Source of the DNA: an uncultured Eubacteriales bacterium
GTDB lineage: Bacteria > Bacillota > Clostridia > Christensenellales > Aristaeellaceae
DNA: 5,300 nt
Direction of reading: 5' to 3'
NCBI GenBank assembly: GCA_902782795.1
Contig: CACZOT010000084.1
Coordinates: forward strand, 1-5,300
In this document: positions 1 to 5,274 of the stretch, in pieces
Layout: the number at the start of each line of letters is the position of its first letter
Position numbering within the stretch: the stretch's first letter is position 1
Notes under the pieces: model-generated
Databases searched by the model: none
Seen by the model: only the letters and a program-made list of their open reading frames with translations
What the model was told of the DNA's origin: nothing
Program-made: the position numbers and the translations under genes

Positions 1-159
1 CTGATCGAGCACGATATGAGCCTGGTCATGGGCGTGTGCGAGGGCATCTGCGTGCTGAATTTCGGCAAGGTCATCGCCAAGGGCACCGCGGACGCCATCC
101 AGGCGGATCCCGTGGTCATCGAGGCCTATCTCGGCCGCAAAAAGGAGGCGCAGGCATGA
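1..159 (+). CDS. livG: LivG-type branched-chain amino acid ABC transporter ATPase, C-terminal end (partial)
   Basis: Only the last 52 residues are inside the window; the gene starts to the left. The fragment opens with L-I-E-H-D-M, the H-loop (switch histidine at visible residue 4) that follows Walker B in ABC ATPases. It continues with V-L-N-F-G-K-V-I-A-K-G-T and ends with A-Y-L-G, which is the usual LivG C-terminus. LivG is one of the two cytoplasmic ATPases that power import of branched-chain amino acids or related substrates by HAAT-family transporters, paired with LivF and the LivH/LivM permeases. The stop codon (157-159) overlaps the livF start codon in an ATGA, so the two are translationally coupled and made in matched amounts. 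The identity as LivG rather than another ATPase rests on this tail and the livF neighbour. Substrate cannot be read from the sequence; urea or amide transporters (Urt type) use the same architecture. Confidence 0.88.
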   Translation: MIEHDMSLVMGVCEGICVLNFGKVIAKGTADAIQADPVVIEAYLGRKKEAQA

Positions 160-890
160 CGGAGCGTAAGCAGGGCGAAAAGGTGCCCCTTCTGCGGGTA
201 AACGGCCTGCATGTCTATTACGGTGCCATCCACGCCATCAAGGGCATCTCCCTGGAGGTCAACGAAGGCGAGATCGTCACCCTGATTGGCGCCAACGGCG
301 CGGGCAAATCCACCGCGCTGAACACCATCGCCGGGCTCCTCAAGCCCCGTCAGGGCACGGTGGAGCTCGCCGGCGAAGTCCTGAACGGCCTGGGCGCTTC
401 CCGCATCGTGCCCAAGGGCCTCTCCCTCTGCCCGGAGGGCCGCCGCGTCTTCCAGCAGATGACCGTGCGCGAAAACCTGGAAATGGGCGCGTTCTCCCGC
501 CCGCCGGCGGAGATCCCCGCCTCGCTGGAGGAGATGTTCCGCCGCTTCCCCCGCCTCAAGGAGCGCGAGAAGCAGATCGCCGGCACGCTCTCCGGCGGCG
601 AGCAGCAGATGCTCGCCATGGCTCGCGCTCTCATGTCCAAGCCGCGGATCCTCATGTTGGACGAGCCCTCGATGGGCCTGGCGCCAATCCTCGTGGAGCA
701 GATCTTCTCCATCGTCTCGGAGCTGCACGCCTCCGGGGCCACGGTCCTGCTCGTGGAGCAGAACGCCCAGATGGCCCTGCAGGTGGCCGACCGCGCCTAC
801 GTCATGGAGACCGGCCAGATCACCATGGAGGGCCCGGCCTCGGAGCTCCTGCACAACGACGCCGTGCAGAAGGCCTACCTCGGCTCCTGA
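156..890 (+). CDS. livF: LivF-type branched-chain amino acid ABC transporter ATP-binding protein
   Basis: This is a complete 244-residue ABC ATPase, close to the usual 233-240 of LivF plus a short N-terminal extension. Visible motifs are Walker A GANGAGKST (45-53), the LivF-specific PEGRRVF segment where other ABC proteins have the Q-loop (93-99), signature LSGGEQQ (145-151), Walker B ILMLDEP (165-171), D-loop SMGLAP (172-177) and LLVEQN (198-203) in place of the H-loop. The Q at the H-loop position is normal for LivF and not a defect. It hydrolyses ATP on the cytoplasmic face of the importer together with LivG. I chose the ATG at 156 because AAGGAGG (142-148) lies 7 bases upstream and the ATGA overlap with livG is typical; the reading frame remains open further upstream but only inside livG. 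It is the last gene of its operon, followed by a terminator. Amino acid specificity is inferred from the family only. Confidence 0.95.
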   Translation: MTERKQGEKVPLLRVNGLHVYYGAIHAIKGISLEVNEGEIVTLIGANGAGKSTALNTIAGLLKPRQGTVELAGEVLNGLGASRIVPKGLSLCPEGRRVFQQMTVRENLEMGAFSRPPAEIPASLEEMFRRFPRLKEREKQIAGTLSGGEQQMLAMARALMSKPRILMLDEPSMGLAPILVEQIFSIVSELHASGATVLLVEQNAQMALQVADRAYVMETGQITMEGPASELLHNDAVQKAYLGS

Positions 891-908
891 CCGTCTTTCC
901 GGCAAAGG

Positions 909-940
909 AAAACCGCCCCGTTTTCACGGGGCGGTTTTTT
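909..940. terminator. Bidirectional intrinsic terminator between convergent operons
   Basis: A perfect 12-bp stem (909-920 with 927-938) closes a 6-base TTTTCA loop. The core CCGCCCCG/CGGGGCGG is very stable, and a run of six T (935-940) follows on the plus strand. On the minus strand the same hairpin is followed by four U, so it can also end the 955-2040 transcript, whose stop codon lies 15 bases before the stem-loop T run. It sits 18 bases after the livF stop. Confidence 0.93.
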
Positions 941-954
941 CGCGCGCGGCGGTC

Positions 955-2040
955 TTACTTGGTGGCGATATCGTAGAGGGCCCAGCGGTCCTTCTGCTTC
1001 TGGAAGTACATCTCGTAATCGAGGTTGTAGGTCGTATCGTCGCGGGAGCGGAAGGTGCAGATGAAGTTCGCCGTCACGTGGCAGCAGAAGAAATCGTCGC
1101 TCAGGGCGATGAAATCCTCGCAGACGAAATCCTCGATGCGGGCGCGCGAGGCGGTGGTGCTGGTCCAGAGGGAGTACATGTACATGGTGTTGGAGGCGGG
1201 CGAATCCTTCACGCAGTAGGCGCGCGCCTGGCCGACGGTGCGGATGCCGACGATGTAATCCGCGACCGCGTGCAGCACCTCTTCCACGCGGGGAATATCC
1301 TCCTGGAAGCGGTCGTTATCCCAGCAGCGCACGGCGGTGAAGGCGTTGCCCTCGCGCGTGACGGTCTGGCTGCGGCCAAGATAATCCGTCGCGGCGACGA
1401 CGGGCTCGGAGAAGCAGCGCGTAAACTGGTAGGAGCACTCCTTTTGCGAGGGCATGCCCTCGAGGAGGTGCTCGTCCCACTCGGTGGCGATGTTCGTCCC
1501 GGTGAGGCTCTCCGCGCCGAGTACGGTCCCGTCCACAGTGACGGAGGACGTCATGGGCGCGCGCACGGTATAGGTAACGGGCGCGATGACGCTGCTCTTG
1601 AGGGATTCCACCTCCCACTGCTCGAAGCCGTGTTTGGTGGGCGTTTCGCTGCGGCGCAGGGTGAGGTAGGCGAACTCGCGGCCGTCGGCGCTGAGGCGGT
1701 AGCCGCGCTGGGTCTGGTCCGGAACGATGGCCTCGTGCCAGGTGATCTCCTTGCCGGAGAGCAGGCCCCGCACGTAGGCGTAGTAATCCTCCTGGGTCTC
1801 CTCGGGGAAGAGGGTGGGATCCTCGCCGGACCACATGCTCTCGTAATCGCCGGCGGAAAGCGTCCCGGCCACTTCGTCCACGAGGTATTTGGGCTGCGTG
1901 GCCTCGAATTCGCGCAGGACGCTGTCGGCGAAGATGGCGAAAAAGACGATGGCGGCGATCAAAACCAGGGTGAAGAAGAAATTGCGGCGGCGGTAGTTGC
2001 GCGCCCGCCGGTAGAGCCGCGCATAGGTCAGCTTTTTCAT
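955..2040 (-). CDS. Membrane-anchored, cysteine-rich extracytoplasmic protein of unknown function
   Basis: I do not recognise a named family for this 361-residue protein. A basic N-terminus (residues 1-20, many Arg/Lys) precedes one hydrophobic helix (about 21-38) with no cleavage site or lipobox, so the rest should lie outside the membrane. After the helix come an EATQPKYLVDE segment and a small alpha/beta region (about 45-150). Then there is a short beta-rich stretch with VTVDGTVLG (167-175) that resembles the PEGA or Ig-like linkers of anchored Firmicute proteins, and a C-terminal region (about 243-361) ending in W-A-L-Y-D-I whose shape suggests an NTF2/SnoaL-like fold; the fold calls are inference. 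All eight cysteines (202, 209, 239, 276, 307, 319, 320, 328) are in the outer C-terminal half. The ATG at 2040 is supported by GGAGGTG (2049-2055) 8 bases upstream and an ATGA overlap with the glycosidase gene before it, implying coupled translation and a shared envelope role. Confidence 0.85.
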   Translation of the reverse strand: MKKLTYARLYRRARNYRRRNFFFTLVLIAAIVFFAIFADSVLREFEATQPKYLVDEVAGTLSAGDYESMWSGEDPTLFPEETQEDYYAYVRGLLSGKEITWHEAIVPDQTQRGYRLSADGREFAYLTLRRSETPTKHGFEQWEVESLKSSVIAPVTYTVRAPMTSSVTVDGTVLGAESLTGTNIATEWDEHLLEGMPSQKECSYQFTRCFSEPVVAATDYLGRSQTVTREGNAFTAVRCWDNDRFQEDIPRVEEVLHAVADYIVGIRTVGQARAYCVKDSPASNTMYMYSLWTSTTASRARIEDFVCEDFIALSDDFFCCHVTANFICTFRSRDDTTYNLDYEMYFQKQKDRWALYDIATK

Positions 2041-3104
2041 TTCGACTCCACCTCCCGGATGAGGAACGCGTTGGGGATGCGGCGGGAATCATCGAGCGTG
2101 GTCACGTCGCTGACGCGGTGGCCCTCGTAGTACATGATGGAGGAGAAGCCGCCGTCCAGGTTGCAGGCGTTGACGGCGCCGAAATCCACCATGATATCGA
2201 TCAGGTCCGTATACGCCGCGCCGATGGAGGAGGCGTGCCGCCCGTCCACGACCAGCAGGAGCGCCGCGCCGTCGGCCCGCTGGCCGATGGCCGTGCGCGG
2301 GTTGAGGCCGGTCTTGGTGGCCGGGACCTCGGAAGGCTCGCCGTTGATGATCAGCGCCGGGCCCCAGCCCGCGGCGTCGCGCAGGTGGAGCTGGTCCAAC
2401 TCGTCGCGGGTAAACTTGCCCACGTGGAGGATATCGTTCTCGTCGAACCCGGCGATGGTGATATTGGCGTCGAAGCGCAGCAACTCGCCCTTGCTGATGA
2501 CCGTGCCCTGGGGCGAGGCGCCGTTGCCGGTGCCGTTGGGGTCGTAAAAGCCGGAGGCGTTGATGCCGCCCACGGCCCCGAAGCCCTCGACGATCTCGTT
2601 GATATAGCGGCCGCGCGCGCCGGTCTCGCTGGCCATGCCCAGGAACACGCGGGAGGGATCGTGCACGATCATCATGTAGCCCTTGTAGGTGGAGCCCGTC
2701 ACGCGCACGAGCTCGATATCCGGCACCTCCTCCTGGCCTGCCGCCTCCGCGGGATCGGGCCGGGCGATGGTGACCAGCGAGGGGTCCACGCGCTCCTCGC
2801 GCTCCACGACGGCGCAGCGGGCGATGATCTCATCCACCTCTTCCGAGCGCATGTACACATAGGGTACGAACTTCAGGGCGCTGCTCTCCAGAAGGGACAT
2901 GGTGAGCATGTCGCAAACGGTCTGGGAAGGCCCGAGGAACATGCGATGCAGCAGGATCAGCAGCGCCAGCACCGCCGCGAGCAGGATCCGCAGAAAAACG
3001 CCCAGCCAGTGGAACACCCGGCCGGAGCGCCAGCGCCTGCGCAGCTGCTTTTCCTCCCTGCGGCTTCGTTCGCTTCGCGAATTGCGAGAGTGATTCTTGG
3101 GCAT
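2037..3104 (-). CDS. Membrane-anchored phosphodiester glycosidase family protein (NAGPA domain)
   Basis: The NAGPA domain is named after the eukaryotic enzyme that uncovers mannose-6-phosphate by hydrolysing GlcNAc-1-phosphodiester bonds. Bacterial members are often annotated as exopolysaccharide biosynthesis proteins and are thought to act on sugar phosphodiesters of envelope or spore polymers; the substrate here is unknown. The 355-residue protein has a very basic N-terminus (1-30), one membrane helix (about 34-53), a family-typical linker (FLGPSQTVCDMLTMS, 56-70, then SALKFV) and the domain from about 130 to 350. Domain motifs are GGINASGFYDPN (179-190), GWGPALIINGE (246-256), NPRTAIGQ (268-275), LLLVVDGR (282-289), NLDGGFSS (315-322, with the conserved Asp317) and RRIPNAFLI (341-349). 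The start at 3104 has GGAGG (3112-3116) 7 bases upstream and a promoter just before it. It is first in a two-gene operon and overlaps the next gene by 4 bases. Confidence 0.9.
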   Translation of the reverse strand: MPKNHSRNSRSERSRREEKQLRRRWRSGRVFHWLGVFLRILLAAVLALLILLHRMFLGPSQTVCDMLTMSLLESSALKFVPYVYMRSEEVDEIIARCAVVEREERVDPSLVTIARPDPAEAAGQEEVPDIELVRVTGSTYKGYMMIVHDPSRVFLGMASETGARGRYINEIVEGFGAVGGINASGFYDPNGTGNGASPQGTVISKGELLRFDANITIAGFDENDILHVGKFTRDELDQLHLRDAAGWGPALIINGEPSEVPATKTGLNPRTAIGQRADGAALLLVVDGRHASSIGAAYTDLIDIMVDFGAVNACNLDGGFSSIMYYEGHRVSDVTTLDDSRRIPNAFLIREVESK

Positions 3105-3133
3105 AGGTACGCCTCCATGGAAGTGCTTTTTTT

Positions 3134-3163
3134 ATTATAGTACATTTCGCGCCCCTATAGCAA
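3134..3163 (-). promoter_or_regulatory. Sigma-A type promoter for the glycosidase operon
   Basis: On the minus strand a perfect -10 box TATAAT (3139 to 3134) is preceded by TTGCTA (3163 to 3158, four of six matches to TTGACA) with an 18-base spacer. The predicted transcript start near 3127 leaves a leader of about 23 bases carrying the GGAGG site, so there is no room for a riboswitch. The A/T-rich run 3127-3139 stands out in a GC-rich region. Confidence 0.75.
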
Positions 3164-3165
3164 GA

Positions 3166-3191
3166 GCGCGGCGGCCCGGCCGCGCCCGGGC
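3166..3191. repeat. All-GC inverted repeat between two minus-strand units
   Basis: GCGCGGC (3166-3172) and GCCGCGC (3179-3185) can pair in a 7-bp stem with a 6-base loop, and a second exact palindrome GCCCGGGC (3184-3191) follows. On the minus strand this lies after the Gx terminator and just upstream of the -35 box of the glycosidase promoter. It has no T run and is not a terminator by itself. It may be only a by-product of high GC content. Confidence 0.4.
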
Positions 3192-3193
3192 GC

Positions 3194-3221
3194 AAAAAAT
3201 AACGCCCGGGGAGGGCGTTAT
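3194..3221 (-). terminator. Intrinsic terminator of the apbE operon
   Basis: On the minus strand a perfect 9-bp stem ATAACGCCC/GGGCGTTAT (3221-3213 with 3207-3199) has a 5-base loop and runs directly into six U (3199-3194). It starts 3 bases after the Gx stop codon, so Gx is the last gene of its transcript. Confidence 0.93.
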
Positions 3222-3224
3222 GGA

Positions 3225-3728
3225 TTATCCCCTGCGCCTGGCCAGGAGGGGACGCGCTCGTTCCGCCACCAGGCCGATCAGCGCCCCGGTGAGAACTCCG
3301 GAGACGAGCAGCGTGGGCAGATACCACACTAGCCGTCCCGTTCCCAGCAGTACGACGGCCACGGCGAGCTGCCCGATATTGTGGCTCACGCCGCCCAGCA
3401 CGCTCACGCCCATCGTCCCGAAGCGGCCGCCGCGGCGCGCCAGGGCCATGACCGCGAAACTGAGCAGGCCACCGGCCAGGCTGTACCACAGAGATACCAC
3501 GCTCCCGAACAAAAGCGAGGAAACGCCGATGCGCGTCACATCCACGAGAAAAGCCTCCCTCGCGCGCAGTTCGTACAGGGCCGCGACGATCACCAGGTTC
3601 GCAAGGCCCAGTTTCACCCCAGGGATGCCGAAATTGAAGGGGATGAGCACCTCCACATAGCTGAAGATCAGCGCCAGCGCCACCAGCACCCCCACCGTGG
3701 CGACGCGCCGCGCCCTACTCCCCTTCAT
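3225..3728 (-). CDS. Gx transporter family membrane protein (EetB-like; older name heptaprenyl diphosphate synthase component I)
   Basis: This 167-residue protein is strongly hydrophobic, with about five or six membrane helices (roughly 9-29, 40-53, 70-97, 107-128, 133-157). Family motifs visible are IPGVKLGLANLV (35-46), DVTRIGVSSLLFG (63-75) and GGVSHNIGQL (112-121). The family was first named a subunit of heptaprenyl diphosphate synthase, but it looks like an ECF-transporter S-component-like membrane protein. Members sit beside ApbE and NusG_II proteins in electron-transfer loci, as EetB does in Listeria (from memory). A direct prenyl synthase role is not supported by its sequence. The ATG at 3728 lies 14 bases inside the end of the NusG_II gene and has only a weak GAGCGG upstream, so its translation probably depends on the gene before it. 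It is the last gene of the unit, before a terminator. The exact molecular role is unknown. Confidence 0.88.
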   Translation of the reverse strand: MKGSRARRVATVGVLVALALIFSYVEVLIPFNFGIPGVKLGLANLVIVAALYELRAREAFLVDVTRIGVSSLLFGSVVSLWYSLAGGLLSFAVMALARRGGRFGTMGVSVLGGVSHNIGQLAVAVVLLGTGRLVWYLPTLLVSGVLTGALIGLVAERARPLLARRRG

Positions 3729-4071
3729 GCCGCTCGACCGTGACGACCACCTTGTGCGGCAGACATACGATCAGCTCTCCTTCCTGGGCGATGGGCCGCG
3801 AATGGACGCAGACCTGGTTCCGGCAGTCCGCCTCCGCCACGCGCGCCGCGCCGTTTTCGATCACGAGCAGGTTCACGCCGCCCTCGCTGACGATCTCCAG
3901 GCGGGCGTCCTGGGAAAGCGGCAGCCGCGCCGTGACCGCGCCGTCCACGGTGACGACCGCGTCCAACGCGTCTCCGCCCCGGCTTGCCAGGCGCAGCCCG
4001 CCCCAGAGGAGGAGGGCCGCCAGGAGCAGCGCCGCGGCGAGGAGCAGATCCCTTCTGCGCGTCTCCCCCAT
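3715..4071 (-). CDS. NusG domain II (NusG_II) membrane-anchored protein, EetA-like
   Basis: This 118-residue protein has a short basic start (MGETRRRD), one membrane helix (about 9-25) and an outer domain. The domain runs VVTVDG-AVTARLPL (39-52), a GGVNLLVIENG turn (64-74) and the diagnostic ADCRNQVCVHS (81-91) followed by VCLPHKVVV (102-110). That gives the conserved Cys83, Cys88, Cys103 and His106 of stand-alone NusG_II proteins. These share only a fold with transcription factor NusG domain II and are not transcription factors; in electron-transfer loci they are the EetA type. The role is not settled, and the Cys/His set could suit redox or metal chemistry, which is inference. The start at 4071 is 2 bases after the apbE stop, with GGAGG (4079-4083) 7 bases upstream inside apbE. 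A much longer open frame continues upstream to about 4431, but that part is low-complexity Arg/Gly antisense to nothing useful and lies within apbE. Confidence 0.88.
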   Translation of the reverse strand: MGETRRRDLLLAAALLLAALLLWGGLRLASRGGDALDAVVTVDGAVTARLPLSQDARLEIVSEGGVNLLVIENGAARVAEADCRNQVCVHSRPIAQEGELIVCLPHKVVVTVERHEGE

Positions 4072-4073
4072 CT

Positions 4074-5105
4074 TCAGCCCTCCCTGCGGAAGGCGGCGAA
4101 GCCTTCCGTCTCCACGGTCGTGCCGTCCGGCCGGATGAGGAACGCCTCCACTCCGAAGCGCCGCGCCGTTTCCAGGGCCTCGGCCCCGTCCATGTTGAAC
4201 AGCGCCGTGGAGAGCGCGTCCGCAAGGCCGGAATCCGCCGCGAGGACGGTCACGGAGGACCACCGCGCCGAGGGCGCCAGCGTCTCCGGATCGATGATAT
4301 GATGGTAGCGAACGCCGTCCACGGTGAAGTAGCGCTCGTAATCCCCGCTGGTGACGGCGGCCAGATCGCTCAACGCCAGGACGGAGGCGTAGTTCCCGCC
4401 GCCGAAGGGGTCCTCCACGGCGATCTGCCACTTCTCCCCGCCGGGCTTCGCGCCGATGGCGGCGATGTTGCCGCCCGCGCTCAGGCAGACGCTCGTCGCC
4501 CCGGCCTCGCGCATCTTTTCGCAGGCGCGCTGCACGGCCCAGCCCTTGGCGACCGCGCCCACGTCCAGGCGCGCCTCCGGGTCGGCGAGGCGCACCGTGC
4601 CCTTCTCCCGGTCCACGATCACGGCGGAGATATCCGTATGCCCGGCGGCGGCCTCCAGGGCGGCGCGGTCAGGCAGAGCGGCGTGTTCCGGATCGCTCGA
4701 GGCGGCCTCGCGGGCGTCGTGCCAGAGGGCGAGCACCGGCCCCATGGCGATGTTGACGCGGCCCTCCGTGGCGGCGTACATCTCGATCCCCAGGCGGACG
4801 AGCTCGATCACGCGCGCGTCCACGGCGACGGCTTCTCCGCCCGCGGCGTCGTTGACGGTCTTGAGGTTGTTCATACCCTCGTATTCGTTGTAGATATCGA
4901 AGAGGCGATGGCAGGCGAGCAGCTCCTCATGCGCGGCGGCGCAGAGGGAGTCAAACTCCTCGCGCGTGGAGGCGTAGGCCGTGATGACCGTGACGGTATC
5001 GAACACGTCCAGATACACCTGCTGGAAGCGTTGCGGCTTCGCGCCCGCGCAGCCCGCCAGCAGCAGACACACGATCAGCCCGAAACACATCGCGCAGCGC
5101 CGCAT
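4074..5105 (-). CDS. apbE: FAD:protein FMN transferase, ApbE family lipoprotein (FmnB-like)
   Basis: ApbE splits FAD and attaches FMN covalently to Ser/Thr of target proteins outside the cytoplasm, using magnesium; targets include RnfG/RnfD, NqrB/C and PplA-type proteins. From the start at 5105 the protein is 343 residues, normal for the family. A lipoprotein signal (1-18) ends in the lipobox LAG-Cys19, so it is membrane-tethered on the outer face. Family motifs are MNNLK (78-82), LDVGAVAKGWA (180-190), SAGGNI (209-214), TSGDYERYF (252-260), HHIIDP (268-273) and ADALSTALF (295-303), whose Asp296 and Thr300 match the metal-binding pair. One oddity is ETLAP after IIDP, where most members have a T-G-x-P. 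The frame is open to 5162, but that codon is a TTG inside the -35 box and the ATG at 5129 is before the predicted transcript start, so 5105 is the start. It is first in the apbE-NusG_II-Gx unit. Confidence 0.93.
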   Translation of the reverse strand: MRRCAMCFGLIVCLLLAGCAGAKPQRFQQVYLDVFDTVTVITAYASTREEFDSLCAAAHEELLACHRLFDIYNEYEGMNNLKTVNDAAGGEAVAVDARVIELVRLGIEMYAATEGRVNIAMGPVLALWHDAREAASSDPEHAALPDRAALEAAAGHTDISAVIVDREKGTVRLADPEARLDVGAVAKGWAVQRACEKMREAGATSVCLSAGGNIAAIGAKPGGEKWQIAVEDPFGGGNYASVLALSDLAAVTSGDYERYFTVDGVRYHHIIDPETLAPSARWSSVTVLAADSGLADALSTALFNMDGAEALETARRFGVEAFLIRPDGTTVETEGFAAFRREG

Positions 5106-5113
5106 GCTCTCCG

Positions 5114-5120
5114 CCCCCTT
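5114..5120 (-). promoter_or_regulatory. Ribosome binding site that fixes the apbE start
   Basis: AAGGGGG on the minus strand (5120 to 5114) lies 8 bases before the ATG at 5105. It falls within the short transcribed leader, whereas both upstream in-frame start codons lack a transcribed ribosome site. Confidence 0.7.
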
Positions 5121-5132
5121 TCGCTCCATGCG

Positions 5133-5162
5133 ATTATACCCGTCCCGCGGCCGGGCTGTCAA
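5133..5162 (-). promoter_or_regulatory. Consensus sigma-A promoter for the apbE operon
   Basis: Minus-strand TTGACA (5162 to 5157) and TATAAT (5138 to 5133) both match the consensus at six of six positions, separated by 18 bases. The transcript should begin near 5126, giving a leader of about 21 bases. That is too short for an FMN riboswitch or an attenuator, so any control must act at or upstream of the promoter. The unit looks strongly and perhaps constitutively expressed. Confidence 0.87.
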
Positions 5163-5172
5163 ACGCCATGCG

Positions 5173-5188
5173 GTTAAATATTGCTAAC
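5173..5188. promoter_or_regulatory. Imperfect AT-rich palindrome upstream of the apbE promoter (possible operator)
   Basis: GTTAAATATTGCTAAC has matching ends GTTA/TAAC around an AT-rich centre and lies 10 bases beyond the -35 box. It could be a binding site for an activator, or simply an UP-like AT-rich tract. The half-site spacing (six bases between GTTAA-like arms) does not fit the usual Rex operator, so I assign no regulator. Confidence 0.25.
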
Positions 5189-5191
5189 TCT

Positions 5192-5274
5192 GTGGGGCTG
5201 GGGATACGGCGGGCTCTGCCCCACGCCCCGCTTAAGGGTCCAAGGACCCTTTAAAATCCCATCTTGTGGGATTT
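5192..5274. repeat. Cluster of three hairpins, probable dispersed palindromic repeat
   Basis: Three inverted repeats lie back to back. GTGGGGC/GCCCCAC (5192-5198 with 5218-5224) can alternatively fold as GCGGG/CCCGC (5209-5213 with 5227-5231). AAGGGTC/GACCCTT (5234-5240 with 5245-5251) has a 4-base loop. AAATCCCA/TGGGATTT (5254-5261 with 5267-5274) has a 5-base loop. No open frame or T-run terminator goes with them. The style resembles intergenic palindromic repeats that I recall from gut Clostridia, but copy number cannot be judged from a single copy. They may also mark the 3' end of an unseen gene to the right. Confidence 0.5.

Noticed and set aside
732..743. S-G-A-T in LivF (residues 193-196), resembling an ApbE flavinylation motif
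   Set aside because: LivF is cytoplasmic, ApbE acts outside, and this segment is the strand before the H-loop in the ABC fold; it is a chance match.
441..764. Apparent loss of the Q-loop Gln and the H-loop His in LivF
   Set aside because: PEGRRVF and LLVEQN are the normal LivF versions of these loops, so they do not suggest an inactive ATPase.
126..905. A 259-codon minus-strand frame opposite livF
   Set aside because: Antisense shadow; the plus strand carries all ABC ATPase motifs in the right order.
1485..1514. SLTGTNIAT in the 361-residue protein as a possible flavinylation site for ApbE
   Set aside because: The motif needs Gly-Ala-Ser/Thr after the Ser/Thr; here it is Gly-Thr-Asn, and no FMN-binding domain surrounds it.
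1078..2130. A 350-codon plus-strand open frame opposite the 361-residue protein
   Set aside because: It is Gly/Ala/His/Asp-rich low-complexity sequence with no family motif, and it is fully antisense to a gene with membrane topology, a ribosome site and operon context. High GC content readily opens such frames.
2118..3140. A 340-codon plus-strand open frame opposite the glycosidase gene
   Set aside because: Antisense shadow: the composition is dominated by Ala, Gly, Val, His and Asp, there is no credible domain, and the opposite strand carries the clear NAGPA motifs.
3984..5177. A 397-codon plus-strand open frame opposite apbE
   Set aside because: Antisense shadow of apbE rich in Arg, Gly and Ala, with no motif; it runs through the apbE promoter region.
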